From Polaromonas sp. (GTDB taxonomy: Bacteria > Pseudomonadota > Gammaproteobacteria > Burkholderiales > Burkholderiaceae_C): DNA of 38,827 nucleotides. The translations under genes and the position numbers were made by a program. Each line of letters opens with the position of its first letter. Positions within the stretch are counted from its first letter, which is position 1. This document shows, in pieces, positions 16,648-26,626 of this stretch. The DNA lies in assembly GCA_025362315.1 (NCBI GenBank), contig JANYGP010000037.1, positions 1-38,827 on the forward strand, read 5' to 3'. The notes beneath the pieces were generated by a model that did no database searches, was not told the origin of the DNA, and worked only from the letters and a program-made list of their open reading frames with translations.

Positions 16648-19103
16648 TTTTTAAACAGATCAAGAATCCGTTTTTTCTCATCAGCAGGTGGCAGAACTGA
16701 TGTCAGTGCGGGTGTTGCAGGCGTTGGTGATCCGCTGTCAGTTGCAGCCGGCGGTGCAATGCTCATGCCCAAACTGCTGATTCCGGCGCCTCTGGCGTAC
16801 TCTTCGTAATACCATTCACCCCCCACGTTGACCACGCCTGAAGGCACAGGCATTTCAGAGACCGGCACGCCTTTCAGCGCATGCGCCATGAAGTCAATCC
16901 AGACTGGCAGGCTCAGGCCGCCACCCGTTTCGCGGTCACCGAGTTTTTTTGGTGTGTCATAACCCATCCAGACTGCAGCGGTCAGGGTAGGTTGATAACC
17001 GACAAACCAGGTATCAATCGAGTCGTTGGTGGTACCAGTTTTGCCGTACAGATCGGGCCGTTTGAGCATTGCCTGCGCCTTGGCTGCGGTACCTGAACGC
17101 GCCACTTCCTGAAGCAGGTTAGACATGATAAAAGCGTTGCGTGCATCAACGGCACGTGTTGATTCATTCAGCACAGGCGCTTTGGTCTCCACCAGCATCT
17201 TGCCTTTTTGATCGGTGATTTTGGTTATCAAGTAAGGATTGATGCGATAGCCACCGTTGGCAAACACGGAATAGGCAGTTGCCATCTGGATGGGCGTGAC
17301 CGAGCCCGCGCCGAGTGCCATGGTCAGGTAGGCCGGGTGCTTTTCAGCTTCAAATCCGAAATTTTCAACCCAGTCCTGACCATAAGATGCACCAATGGAC
17401 TGCAAGATTCGAATTGAAATCATGTTTTTTGATTTCTTCAACGCGGTGCGCATGCTCATCGGACCTTCAAAAGTGCCGTCGTAATTTTTAGGCTCCCATG
17501 GCTGACCCCCAGTCACACTCGCATCGAAAAACAAGGGTGCATCGTTAATCACGGTAGCCGGTGTGAACCCCTTTTCAAGCGCAGCAGAATAAATGAAGGG
17601 CTTGAAGCTGGAGCCCGGCTGACGCCACGCCTGGGTCACATGGTTGAACTTGTTTTTTTCGAAATCGAACCCGCCTACCAGGGCACGAATCGCACCGCTT
17701 CGCGGGTCAAGCGCCACAAATGCGCCTTCTACTTCAGGCAGTTGGGTAATTTCCCAGCTGCCTTTGGTGGTTCTGGCAATCCGTATCACTGCACCCCGGC
17801 GGATTTTGATGTTGGGCGCAGCCTTGTCGGCCAGACCCGACTGCGCAGGCTTCAAGCCTTCGCCGGTGATTTCGATACTTTCGCTGTTTTGCCGCATCGC
17901 CAAAATCCGTTTCGGGCTGGCCTCCAGCACCACAGCGGACATCACATCGCCGTTGTCCGGGGTGTCTGTCAAAGCCTCGTCGATGGCTTCTTCGGTCTCT
18001 TTGGCATCCTTGGCATCCCTGGACAGCTCAACAAATTTTTCAGGGCCGCGGTAAATTTGCCGGCGTTCGTAGTCCATGATGCCTTTGCGCAAAGCCTTGT
18101 AGGCGGCAGTTTGATCGGCGGCATTCAATGTGGTGTAAACGTTGAGTCCTCGGGTGTAAGTCTGATCACCATATTGGCTGAAAACCATCTGCCGCACGGT
18201 TTCAGCAATGTACTCAGCATGCACCCGACCAGCATCCGGTCCGGTTTTAACGACCAGCTCTTCGGCCTTGGCAGCAATTGCCTGCGCGCTGGTGATAAAG
18301 CCGTTTTCTTCCATTCGCTCAATGATGTAAAGCTGCCGCGAACGTGCGCGCTTCGGATTGACGATCGGGTTGTAGGCAGAAGGCGCTTTGGGCAGCCCTG
18401 CCAGCATGGCAGCCTCGGCAATGCTGATGTCCTTCAGGGGTTTGCCAAAATATGCGTCCGACGCGGCAGCAAACCCATAAGCCCGATTCCCCAGAAAAAT
18501 CTGGTTCATGTAGATTTCCAGAATTTGGTCTTTGGTCAGCAAATGTTCCAATTTGAAGGTCAACAGGATTTCATAAATCTTGCGGGTGTAGGTTTTTTCT
18601 GCTGACAAGTACACATTGCGTGCGACTTGCATCGTGATGGTTGACGCGCCCTGAGCCTTGCTACGCCCCACATTGGCCAGTCCTGCGCGTATCACGCCAA
18701 GATAATCCACACCACCGTGTGAAAAAAACCGGGCATCCTCAATGGCCAGCACGGCGTCTTTCATTACCTTGGGAATGTCCTTGATGGGCGTCAGATTTCG
18801 CCGTTCTTCACCAAACTCCCCAATCACAACGCCATCTGCCGAATAAACACGCATGGGCAGCTTTGGCCGATAGTCCGACAAGTCAGAAATATCCGGCAAA
18901 TTGGGATAAGCAACTGCCAATGCCATTCCAATGACCATCAGCAAACCAACCAGGCCAGCCAACGCTATTCCAGACGTCCAGACCAATAATTTGACCAACT
19001 TCTGTAGCCATGCAGGACGTGATTTGTCTGGCAAGTCGGCAGTGGACCTGGTTGCAGAGCCAGTATCTTCAGCAGGCGGAGTTTTCATTGTCATGGGCAC
19101 CAT
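16644..19103 (-). CDS. mrcA: Penicillin-binding protein 1A (bifunctional peptidoglycan synthase)
   Basis: This protein polymerises glycan strands and cross-links peptides outside the inner membrane. The 819-residue product has one membrane anchor (about residues 38-68) and a GT51 glycosyltransferase domain (about 80-260; catalytic Glu in [12 protein letters not shown], then [12 protein letters not shown]). An OB-like insert precedes the transpeptidase domain, which has SxxK as GSSFK (about residue 501), a KKSKN block with the SxN motif, and KTGTT (about residue 687). A Pro/Ala/Thr-rich tail follows. The start is uncertain: ATG at 19103, 19094 or 19088 on the minus strand, none with a clear ribosome site. 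It is divergent from pilM, the usual beta-proteobacterial order. Confidence 0.96.
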   Translation of the reverse strand: MVPMTMKTPPAEDTGSATRSTADLPDKSRPAWLQKLVKLLVWTSGIALAGLVGLLMVIGMALAVAYPNLPDISDLSDYRPKLPMRVYSADGVVIGEFGEERRNLTPIKDIPKVMKDAVLAIEDARFFSHGGVDYLGVIRAGLANVGRSKAQGASTITMQVARNVYLSAEKTYTRKIYEILLTFKLEHLLTKDQILEIYMNQIFLGNRAYGFAAASDAYFGKPLKDISIAEAAMLAGLPKAPSAYNPIVNPKRARSRQLYIIERMEENGFITSAQAIAAKAEELVVKTGPDAGRVHAEYIAETVRQMVFSQYGDQTYTRGLNVYTTLNAADQTAAYKALRKGIMDYERRQIYRGPEKFVELSRDAKDAKETEEAIDEALTDTPDNGDVMSAVVLEASPKRILAMRQNSESIEITGEGLKPAQSGLADKAAPNIKIRRGAVIRIARTTKGSWEITQLPEVEGAFVALDPRSGAIRALVGGFDFEKNKFNHVTQAWRQPGSSFKPFIYSAALEKGFTPATVINDAPLFFDASVTGGQPWEPKNYDGTFEGPMSMRTALKKSKNMISIRILQSIGASYGQDWVENFGFEAEKHPAYLTMALGAGSVTPIQMATAYSVFANGGYRINPYLITKITDQKGKMLVETKAPVLNESTRAVDARNAFIMSNLLQEVARSGTAAKAQAMLKRPDLYGKTGTTNDSIDTWFVGYQPTLTAAVWMGYDTPKKLGDRETGGGLSLPVWIDFMAHALKGVPVSEMPVPSGVVNVGGEWYYEEYARGAGISSLGMSIAPPAATDSGSPTPATPALTSVLPPADEKKRILDLFKN

Positions 19104-19319
19104 CGTAATCTGACGTCATTATTTTAAAATCAGACCCTGCATAAAGTTGCCGGTTTTTGTCCTGCACAAATTCTTACCTTTTAGCCAGATTCAACGGCGC
19201 CCTGTCTTACAAGCGTATTTCACAAAGAAGCGTCGGCTTTTGGCAACGGTTCGGGCTGGTAAAAGCAAGAAAATCCTTATCACACAAGGAGCTTACTGAT
19301 AATATTCATGTAACTTCTT

Positions 19320-19338
19320 AAGTATTAAAAAAATACTT
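19320..19338 (+). other. AT-rich inverted repeat upstream of pilM
   Basis: A perfect 7-bp inverted repeat (AAGTATT/AATACTT) around five A residues lies 23 bases before the pilM start. It may be an operator or a leader hairpin. The rest of the 257-base mrcA-pilM gap shows a GATAAT -10-like box near 19298 but no convincing -35. Confidence 0.35.
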
Positions 19339-19360
19339 CGTAACCATTCTGGGGACCGTT

Positions 19361-20440
19361 TTGATTGACTTGGGGTCATTTTTCAGCCGACAAGATCCGC
19401 CCTTGCTGGGTCTTGACATCAGCTCTTCCAGCGTCAAACTGGTTGAACTCAGCCGCAACAAAGCAGGTAACCTCGTGCTTGACCGATGCGCTATTGAGCC
19501 ACTGGAAAAGGGCTGGATCACCGACGGCAATGTAGAAAAGTTTGACGAAGTAGCCGAGGCGGTCCGGCGTGTGGTGAAGAAAAGTGGCACAAAAACCAGG
19601 TCTGTTGCCATGGCGCTTCCCGCATCGGCGGTCATTACCAAAAAAATCATCTTGCCAGGTGGCTTGAGCGATCTTGAACTTGAAGCCCAGGTTGAGTCAG
19701 AAGCCAACCAGTACATTCCATTTTCACTTGACGAAGTCAGCCTGGATTTCTGTGTTTTGGGGCCCAGCACGACTTCGACGGGTGATGTCGAGGTTCTGAT
19801 TGCAGCATCGCGCAAGGAAAAAGTCCAAGATCGCCAGGGCCTGGCTGAAGCTGCTGGCTTGAAACCAATTGTGGTGGATGTCGAGTCCTACGCATCACGT
19901 CTTGCAACAGCCCGACTCATAGAAAACCTGCCAAATAAAGGCACCGACACACTGGTCGCTTTGTTTGAAGTGGGTGCTATGACAACCAGCATGCAAGTCA
20001 TTAAAAATGACGAGGTACTGTATGAGAGGGACCAGGCTTTTGGGGGTGCGCAACTCACGCAACTGATTGTTCGGCAATACGGCTTTTCGCCTGAAGAGGC
20101 CGAATCCAAAAAGCGCAGTGGCGACCTGCCGGAAGACTACGAGTCTGGCGTGTTAAAACCTTTTGTTGACAGCATGGCGCAAGAAATTGGCCGCGCGTTG
20201 CAATTCTTTTTTACCAGCACACCCCACAACAAGGTTGACTATGTCATGTTGGCGGGAGGTTCTTCGGCATTGCGCGGATTGACGGAGTCTGTCACCCAGC
20301 AAACCACTTTTGCGGCCATGCAGGTTGATCCCTTCCAGGGAATGACCATTGGAAATAACGTCAAAGAAAAGAAAATGCGCCGTGAGCTTGCGTCTTACCT
20401 GACGTCGTGCGGTCTTGCTCTGCGGAGGTTCTTGCGGTGA
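19361..20440 (+). CDS. pilM: Type IV pilus inner-membrane assembly protein PilM
   Basis: PilM is an actin/FtsA-fold cytoplasmic ATP-binding protein that forms the inner-membrane alignment platform with PilN, PilO and PilP. The 359-residue product begins IDLGSFFSRQDPPLLGLDIS with the phosphate-1 loop and SSSVKLVELS. It contains LPGGLSDLELEAQVESEA, VALFEVGAMTTSM (phosphate-2 loop) and VMLAGGSSALRGL (adenosine motif), and ends SYLTSCGLALRRF. The start is TTG 19361, matching the family N-terminus. The stop overlaps the pilN start (GTGA), and the pilN ribosome site lies inside pilM. Confidence 0.96.
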   Translation: MIDLGSFFSRQDPPLLGLDISSSSVKLVELSRNKAGNLVLDRCAIEPLEKGWITDGNVEKFDEVAEAVRRVVKKSGTKTRSVAMALPASAVITKKIILPGGLSDLELEAQVESEANQYIPFSLDEVSLDFCVLGPSTTSTGDVEVLIAASRKEKVQDRQGLAEAAGLKPIVVDVESYASRLATARLIENLPNKGTDTLVALFEVGAMTTSMQVIKNDEVLYERDQAFGGAQLTQLIVRQYGFSPEEAESKKRSGDLPEDYESGVLKPFVDSMAQEIGRALQFFFTSTPHNKVDYVMLAGGSSALRGLTESVTQQTTFAAMQVDPFQGMTIGNNVKEKKMRRELASYLTSCGLALRRFLR

Positions 20441-21105
20441 TTTTGATTAACCTGCTACCTCATCGGGAAGCTGCACGCAAACAGCGCAGAGAATTTTTCT
20501 TTGTCACCTTGGGCATTGCTGTGCTTTTGGGCGGATTGATCAGTGGCGGCATTTACTCCTGGTATCAAACCCAGATTACCGGGCAAAAAGATAAAAATGC
20601 GCTGCTCAAAACTGAAATCGTCAAGCTTGAGGGTCAAATCAAGGACATCGCAGGCTTGCAACAGGAAATTGCGGCCCTGCGTGCCCGACAAAATGCAGTA
20701 GAAGAGCTGCAGGGCAATCGCAATCTGCCGGTTTACCTCTTGACCGAGCTGGTTAAACAGTTGCCGGATGGGGTGTATGTCACCAGCATGAAGCAGGAAA
20801 ACCAGCTGGTATCGATCACGGGAATTGCCCAATCCAATGAGCGGGTGTCTGAGCTGCTTCGCAATCTGGCCAATAACAGTCCATGGCTGACACGACCAGA
20901 GTTGCTGGAGATAACTGCGTCAAGCTTGGCGCTGACGGCCAGAGACCAGCGCCGTGTTTCCAATTTTTCGATGCGGGTGTCGCTCAAGCGGCCAACTGAC
21001 CCGGCCAAGCCGGCAGCATCTGGTGCAGGTGCGTTGCCTGCAGTGAACCCGTCTGCAGCTGCGACCAACCCGGCTCTGCCAGCGTCTCGCGCGCCCAAAG
21101 CCTAA
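20437..21105 (+). CDS. pilN: Type IV pilus assembly protein PilN
   Basis: PilN is a bitopic inner-membrane protein that docks PilM through its N-terminal peptide and pairs with PilO in the periplasm. The 222-residue product begins with the conserved INLLPHREAARKQRR PilM-binding motif, then a membrane helix (about residues 22-43), a coiled coil (about 47-90), and a ferredoxin-like periplasmic domain. The C-terminus is an Ala/Pro tail. GTG 20437 is preceded by GGAGG at good spacing and overlaps the pilM stop. An upstream in-frame ATG (20407) would add ten residues before the motif and is not favoured. Confidence 0.95.
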   Translation: MILINLLPHREAARKQRREFFFVTLGIAVLLGGLISGGIYSWYQTQITGQKDKNALLKTEIVKLEGQIKDIAGLQQEIAALRARQNAVEELQGNRNLPVYLLTELVKQLPDGVYVTSMKQENQLVSITGIAQSNERVSELLRNLANNSPWLTRPELLEITASSLALTARDQRRVSNFSMRVSLKRPTDPAKPAASGAGALPAVNPSAAATNPALPASRAPKA

Positions 21106-21118
21106 ATCAAGCACAACC

Positions 21119-21790
21119 ATGGCAAAAATTCCAAAACTTGATGTCGACTTTGCCGGGATGCAAAGCAATCTGAAAGCGCAGTTTGTCGGACTCAACCCGA
21201 ACGATCCGCCATCATGGCCATCGCTGCCTCGGTATCTTTTGTGTTTGGCAGTAACAGCACTGGTGGTTGTCGCTCTGTGGTTTGTATGGCTGAATGCGTC
21301 GGATGACGAACTGACCGCTGAGCGCGCCACTGAAGTCAAGCTGAGGGAAGATTTCTCAAAAAAACTGGTCCAAGCTGCAAGCCTCCCGGCATTAAAAGCG
21401 CAGCGTGAACAAGTTCTGCAGTACGTGACTCAACTTGAAAAGCAGTTGCCCGGCAAAGCTGAAATGGACGCCTTGCTGACAGACATCAACACAGCTGGCC
21501 AAGGCCGCGGTCTTCAGTTTGAACTGTTCAAACCTGGGCAAGTGGTCGTCAAAGACTATTACGCCGAGCTGCCAATCTCTGTGCGTGTGGTGGGTAAATA
21601 CCATGATATTGGTGCATTTGCAGCTGACATAGCCAATCTGTCCCGAATTGTCACCCTTAACAATCTGAGTTTGGCGCCCGCCAAGGACGGAGCCTTGACG
21701 ATGGACACCACTGCCAAAACGTTTCGCTACCTGGACACCGAAGAGGTTGCCTTGCAACGCAAAGCGGCTGCTCCAGTAAAAGGCAAGTAA
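21119..21790 (+). CDS. pilO: Type IV pilus assembly protein PilO
   Basis: PilO is the periplasmic partner of PilN in the alignment complex. The 223-residue product has a short cytoplasmic N-terminus with the conserved LDVDFAGMQSNLKAQF and GLNPNDPPSWP blocks, a membrane helix (about residues 42-62), a coiled coil (about 66-115), and a ferredoxin-like domain containing GRGLQFELFKPG and YHDIGAFAADIANLSRIVTL. It starts 13 bases after pilN and is followed by pilP after 3 bases. Confidence 0.96.
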   Translation: MAKIPKLDVDFAGMQSNLKAQFVGLNPNDPPSWPSLPRYLLCLAVTALVVVALWFVWLNASDDELTAERATEVKLREDFSKKLVQAASLPALKAQREQVLQYVTQLEKQLPGKAEMDALLTDINTAGQGRGLQFELFKPGQVVVKDYYAELPISVRVVGKYHDIGAFAADIANLSRIVTLNNLSLAPAKDGALTMDTTAKTFRYLDTEEVALQRKAAAPVKGK

Positions 21791-21793
21791 AAA

Positions 21794-22363
21794 ATGATCA
21801 CTTGCAACATATCTGTTCCGGGCATCAGAGCAGGGACACTAACATTTGTAGTTGCGGCGACTTTGCTGTCCGGGTGTGGAGTTTCTGATCGGGATCAGCT
21901 CAACAACTGGATGGCAGAGCAACGCAGTCAGGTCAAGCCGCGGGTTGAGCGGATACCTGAGCCTTCAAAATTCACGCCGCAAGCTTACGGCCAGGAATCT
22001 TCGGTAGAGCCATTCAGTCTCCAGAAACTCACGCTAGCCTTGAAGCGCGATTCAAGCCAGGCAACGTCAAATGTTGCATTGATCACGCCTGAACTTGCCA
22101 GGCGCAAAGAGCCTCTGGAAGCCTCTCCGCTTGACGCTGTTGCCATGGTAGGAAGTCTTGTCAAGGTTGGACAACCCGTTGCTTTGGTGCGGGTTGATAA
22201 CCTGCTTTACCAAGTCCGTGTCGGCAATTACCTTGGCCAGAACTATGGACGGATCACCAAGGTATCGGAAACCGGACTCAGCTTGCGAGAAATTGTGCAG
22301 GATGCAGCCGGCGAATGGATCGAGCGAACAGCTACTTTACAGCTTCAAGAGGTATCAAAATGA
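21794..22363 (+). CDS. pilP: Type IV pilus lipoprotein PilP
   Basis: PilP is an inner-membrane lipoprotein that links the PilNO complex to the PilQ secretin. The 189-residue product has a signal peptide with lipobox LLSGC (Cys about residue 28), a long flexible segment, and a C-terminal beta-sandwich with the family signatures LDAVAMVGSL and LYQVRVGNYLGQNYGRI. The stop overlaps the pilQ start (ATGA), implying coupled translation. Confidence 0.96.
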   Translation: MITCNISVPGIRAGTLTFVVAATLLSGCGVSDRDQLNNWMAEQRSQVKPRVERIPEPSKFTPQAYGQESSVEPFSLQKLTLALKRDSSQATSNVALITPELARRKEPLEASPLDAVAMVGSLVKVGQPVALVRVDNLLYQVRVGNYLGQNYGRITKVSETGLSLREIVQDAAGEWIERTATLQLQEVSK

Positions 22364-24549
22364 ACAAGCAGACATGGCTGGCGAGAGCATTTGCCGCTGC
22401 AGCACTTGGCCGCCTGATGGCAGCTACGATGACAAACATGTGTTTGTCTTTGCTTCTTGGCGGGCTCCCAATGCATTCGAACGCACAAGGAACAAACACC
22501 ATTCAGGCCGTAACGGCGTCAGTGCAGGGTGGCTCTGAAATTATTCGAATTGACCTGGCTGAAGCATTGACAGCCATCCCTGCTGGTTTCAGCATTCAGA
22601 CGCCTGCTCGTATTGCGCTTGACTTTCCCGGTGTTGGTAACTCAATGGGCCGCAATGCTGTTGACATGAACCTGGGGAATTTGCGTTCAGCTAACGTAGT
22701 GCAGGCTGGTGAAAGGACGCGCGTGGTGTTGAACCTCAAGGCGTCTACTGCCTACAGGGCCGAGATACAAGGCAAGTCATTGCTGATCACGCTGGATGCA
22801 GTTGCAGTTGCTGCGCCATCAGCAGCAACTGCACCCGCATTTGCCGAAAACCGTAATCGCAACGTGTTGCCTTTGAAAGATCTTGACTTCAGGCGCGGAA
22901 CTGAAAATTCTGGACGAATCGTGGTGGATTTGCCAAACAACCAGGTTGGTGTCGATATTCGTCAACAGGGGCAGACACTGGTTGTGGAGTTTCTGAAAAC
23001 GGCGTTGCCAGAAGGCTTGCGTCGCCGTCTGGATGTTTCGGATTTCGGAACACCCGTACAAAGCGTAACCACATTTCAGACAGGTGACAAAGTACGCATG
23101 GTGATTGAGCCAAAAGGGCTGTGGGAACACAGCGCTTATCAAAGTGATAACCAGTTTGTAGTGGAAGTGCGTCAGCAAAAAGTTGACCCTGGCAAACTAA
23201 CCCAGGGCGCAGGTTACGCTGGTGAAAAGCTGTCTCTGAACTTTCAAAACATTGAAATCCGTTCGCTGCTCCAAGTGATTGCAGACTTCACCAACTTTAA
23301 TATCGTTGCCTCCGACTCAGTCACTGGCGCTGTAACGCTGCGGTTAAAAGACGTGCCATGGGATCAGGCACTGGACATTATTTTGCAGGCACGAGGCTTG
23401 GGCATGCGCAAGACTGGCAACGTGTTGCTGATTGCGCCTAAAGATGAATTTGCAGCGAAAGACAAGCAGGAGCTGGAGTCTAAAAATGCGCTTCAAAATC
23501 TTGAGCCTGTGCGTACTCAGGACTTCAGGTTGAACTATGCCAAAGCAACCGAAATTGCCATTGCTTTAATTGGCACGGGCGGCGGTGGCGGTGGTACAAG
23601 CGCCGCTGCAGGCAACAGGATTTTGTCATCACGCGGTAGCGTGGTTGCAGAGGCACGTACAAACCAGTTGTTTGTGACTGATATTTCTTCAAAGTTGGAA
23701 CAAGTGCAATTGCTGATCGCGCGGCTTGACATCCCGGTTCGACAGGTCCTAATTGAAGCCCGAATTGTTGAGGCAGGAGATACATTCGGCAGATCCCTCG
23801 GCGTACGTTTGGGCGGAACGGACCAGCGTGCCAGCCGGGGCGGTGATGGTGGTTATCAGTTGGCAGGAAACAACCGTGTTGCGTTCGGAACCAGTTATGG
23901 CAATGCGATTTCTTCAAGCGGTGGTAGCAGCACCGCCGGTGATGCCGCTGGCACGTTTGTCAATTTGCCGGCAGTCGGTCAAAACGGTTTTAGTGCCGCA
24001 AGCTTTGCATTGTCAATTTTCAGCTCAGCGGCCAACCGTTTTCTAAATTTGGAGCTTTCTGCATTAGAGGCTGATGGCAAAGGGAAGGTTGTGTCTAGCC
24101 CCCGCATCGTCACTGCCGACCAGGTAAAAGCATTGATCGAACAAGGAACTGAATTGCCATACCAGCAGGCAACATCAAGCGGTGCAACCGCCATTGCCTT
24201 CCGTAAAGCTAACTTGAAGCTTGAAGTAACTCCCCAAATCACGCCAGAAGGCAACGTTATTCTGGAGCTGGACGTTAACAAAGACTCGGTCGGCCAAGCC
24301 ACGGCCAATGGTTTTGCTATTGATACCAAGCACATCAAGACACAGGTGCTCGTTGAAAACGGCGGTACGGTCGTTATTGGCGGAATTTTTGAATTGAACG
24401 AGCGCACCGACGAAACCAAAGTGCCATTTCTCGGCGACTTGCCTGGCATTGGTAACTTGTTTAAAACAAAATCGACCATTGCTACCAAAAAAGAGTTGCT
24501 GGTCTTTATTACGCCTCGAGTAATCTCCGACCGCAGCGCAGCCCGATAA
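22360..24549 (+). CDS. pilQ: Type IV pilus secretin PilQ
   Basis: PilQ is the outer-membrane secretin pore through which the pilus fibre extends. The 729-residue product has a signal peptide, two AMIN peptidoglycan-binding domains (about residues 45-140 and 165-275), and an STN domain (KLSLNFQNIEIRSLLQVIAD, about 290-340). A secretin_N domain follows (RLNYAKATEIAIALIG, with a Gly-rich loop), then the C-terminal secretin domain (VVSSPRIVTADQVKALIEQG; ending GNLFKTKSTIATKKELLVFITPRV). ATG 22360 overlaps the pilP stop; an upstream frame extension inside pilP is not believed. A large Ig-like lipoprotein gene follows after 22 bases. Confidence 0.97.
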   Translation: MNKQTWLARAFAAAALGRLMAATMTNMCLSLLLGGLPMHSNAQGTNTIQAVTASVQGGSEIIRIDLAEALTAIPAGFSIQTPARIALDFPGVGNSMGRNAVDMNLGNLRSANVVQAGERTRVVLNLKASTAYRAEIQGKSLLITLDAVAVAAPSAATAPAFAENRNRNVLPLKDLDFRRGTENSGRIVVDLPNNQVGVDIRQQGQTLVVEFLKTALPEGLRRRLDVSDFGTPVQSVTTFQTGDKVRMVIEPKGLWEHSAYQSDNQFVVEVRQQKVDPGKLTQGAGYAGEKLSLNFQNIEIRSLLQVIADFTNFNIVASDSVTGAVTLRLKDVPWDQALDIILQARGLGMRKTGNVLLIAPKDEFAAKDKQELESKNALQNLEPVRTQDFRLNYAKATEIAIALIGTGGGGGGTSAAAGNRILSSRGSVVAEARTNQLFVTDISSKLEQVQLLIARLDIPVRQVLIEARIVEAGDTFGRSLGVRLGGTDQRASRGGDGGYQLAGNNRVAFGTSYGNAISSSGGSSTAGDAAGTFVNLPAVGQNGFSAASFALSIFSSAANRFLNLELSALEADGKGKVVSSPRIVTADQVKALIEQGTELPYQQATSSGATAIAFRKANLKLEVTPQITPEGNVILELDVNKDSVGQATANGFAIDTKHIKTQVLVENGGTVVIGGIFELNERTDETKVPFLGDLPGIGNLFKTKSTIATKKELLVFITPRVISDRSAAR

Positions 24550-24571
24550 TTAATTAGTCTTAGGATAAAAA

Positions 24572-26611
24572 ATGCAATTCACAATCAGCCCGGTCTTGAA
24601 AAATTTCAAGGTTCTTGTTGGTAATTTGTGCTTGGTTGTTTTGGTCGGTTGCGGTGGCGGTGGTGGCAGTGCTGGAACTCCCGCTGGCGGCTCTGGTACA
24701 TCCACAGGCGGAGCAGGTACAGGAATAAGCACCGCTGTGGTTGGTACACCAACTGTCGTTATTGATATACGTGACCCTAGCGGTGCCACAACATCATCAA
24801 TTGGCAGCAGTGGTATCGGTACAGCTTCAGCGAAGTTGCTGGATGCAAGCGGAAAGCCGGTTGCAGGCCGACTGGTGACTTTTACTGTTGATGCTACTTT
24901 GGTCCGGCTTAGCCCCGCTTCCGGGGCTGTTTTGTCCGATTCAAATGGCGTTGCATCCGTTCAAATTTCGCCATTGTCATTTCTGGTTTCAGGTGCAGGG
25001 TCTATCAAAGCGACTGCTCTGATTGACACCGTCACAGTCTCAGGTGGCAGGGATTTTCAAGTGTCTGCTACCAACCTGGTTTTGCGCTCGCTCAATGTTG
25101 GTGCGTCTAGCCTTGCAGCATTTGGAAATCGCGCGATTTCGGTTCAGGTGGCTGCTAACGGTTCGCCTGTTACAAGTCCGGTTCAGGTCGTGTTTACAGC
25201 AAGTTGTGGCAGTGTGACGCCTGCCAGTGTCAGCACAGATGGCGCTGGAAATGCGTTTACCAGTTACAAGGCAGATGTCATTGCCTGCGCAGGTACCAAT
25301 GTGAGCATATCGGCTTCTTCGGTCGGCGCAACGCCGTCGTCAGGACAAATTTCTATATTGCCGACGGTTGCTAGTAATATACAGTTTGTCAGTACAGCGC
25401 CGGCAGTTATATATTTGCGTGACTCAGGTGCTGCTACCCAGGCTGTTGTGACCTTTAAGGTCGTTGACTCGAACGGAATACCTCAACCAAACCAGGTATT
25501 GACCATGTCGTTGGTTAATTCCGGACCTGGTGTTTCATTGGACACGCTAGGCGCTAACAATCAGGTCACCAAGACAAGCGATTCTGCGGGTAATGTTTCT
25601 GTAGCGGTCTTTTCAGGCACGGTTCCAACGCCGGTGCAGATCAGGGCAATGTTGGTCGCAAATACCTTGATATCGACAACCTCTGGAATTTTGACAGTTG
25701 CATCAGGTCGGCCGGTACAAAAGGCGGCGAGTATTGCGTCCGCGAAATTTAGTTTGGAAGGTTTGAACTTTGACGGTGACACAACCCCCATCACGCTTTC
25801 ACTTGCCGACAGACAGGGCAATCCTGTGCCCGATGGTACGGTCGTCAATTTTGTTACTCAATCGGGTGTGATGATCCCGCCAACCTGCACCATCACTGGT
25901 GGCACCTCGCAGTGCGTGTCGAGCATACGAACTCAGGGCACGCGCCCTGCTAACGGTAGAGTTTCTGTTTTGGCGTATGTGCAAGGTGAAGAAGATTTTG
26001 ACGATACCAATAGAAACAACGTCTATGACCCCGGTGAGCCATTTACCGATTTAGGCAATGCCTACCGGAGCGACATCAACAACTTTTCTATTCCAAGCGC
26101 TAACGCTGTCGTCGGTAACTTTTCGTTTCGTCAAGGTTTGGACTTTAGTGTGCCGCGAGCCGGCGCAGTGGTGTGTGCTGGTGGCGAAAATGGTGTGGCA
26201 AATACCTGCGATGGTGTGTGGGGAGCCAACGAGGTTCGCAAACAGCACCTGGTCATATTCGCAAGCTCTCAAGCTTTTTTCAGTACCCCCATACTGGGAA
26301 CTACAGTGTCAGCGACTGTCACCATCGCAGGCGTCCAGACGGAGGTTTTCTACAGGAACTCTGTCGATATTATTGTTCGGGATGCGAACGGTAACAGCAT
26401 GCCGACAGGCTCTTCTGTCACTGCAGAGCCCGCCGGGGGAGCGACCGGTTGCGTCGTTAAAAGAACGCTTCCAACGGCTATTTTGAATACTTACGATCCA
26501 ACACGGATAAGTATTAGCCTTGAAAAATGTTTGGTCTCTGATGCTATTGTTGTTACAGTGACGACACCGGTCACAAAGACCGGTACGGTGGTTGGCGTTC
26601 CTTTGAACTAA
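24572..26611 (+). CDS. Large Ig-like (Big_1/invasin-type) repeat lipoprotein in the pilus operon
   Basis: The 679-residue product begins with a lipoprotein signal (VLVGC, Cys about 27) and a Gly/Ser/Thr-rich spacer to about residue 55. Successive Ig-like repeats of roughly 95-105 residues follow. They are recognisable as bacterial Ig-like domains by blocks such as KLLDASGKPVAGRLVTFTVD then SDSNGVASVQI, KVVDSNGIPQPNQVLTMSL then SAGNVSVAVFSG, and ADRQGNPVPDGTVVNFVTQS. An Asp/Asn-rich segment DFDDTNRNNVYDPGEPFTD (about 470-488) looks like a calcium-binding loop. AGGA lies 7 bases before ATG 24572. The gene sits between pilQ and aroK on the same strand, so a surface or periplasmic role tied to pili, or a late insertion in the operon, is inferred. 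The exact function is unknown. Confidence 0.85.
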   Translation: MQFTISPVLKNFKVLVGNLCLVVLVGCGGGGGSAGTPAGGSGTSTGGAGTGISTAVVGTPTVVIDIRDPSGATTSSIGSSGIGTASAKLLDASGKPVAGRLVTFTVDATLVRLSPASGAVLSDSNGVASVQISPLSFLVSGAGSIKATALIDTVTVSGGRDFQVSATNLVLRSLNVGASSLAAFGNRAISVQVAANGSPVTSPVQVVFTASCGSVTPASVSTDGAGNAFTSYKADVIACAGTNVSISASSVGATPSSGQISILPTVASNIQFVSTAPAVIYLRDSGAATQAVVTFKVVDSNGIPQPNQVLTMSLVNSGPGVSLDTLGANNQVTKTSDSAGNVSVAVFSGTVPTPVQIRAMLVANTLISTTSGILTVASGRPVQKAASIASAKFSLEGLNFDGDTTPITLSLADRQGNPVPDGTVVNFVTQSGVMIPPTCTITGGTSQCVSSIRTQGTRPANGRVSVLAYVQGEEDFDDTNRNNVYDPGEPFTDLGNAYRSDINNFSIPSANAVVGNFSFRQGLDFSVPRAGAVVCAGGENGVANTCDGVWGANEVRKQHLVIFASSQAFFSTPILGTTVSATVTIAGVQTEVFYRNSVDIIVRDANGNSMPTGSSVTAEPAGGATGCVVKRTLPTAILNTYDPTRISISLEKCLVSDAIVVTVTTPVTKTGTVVGVPLN

Positions 26612-26626
26612 CGAGATCAATCTGAG

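Noticed and set aside
17640..18605. Open frame of 321 codons on the plus strand inside mrcA
   Set aside because: It is antisense to the penicillin-binding protein 1A gene, which carries all catalytic motifs in the other strand.
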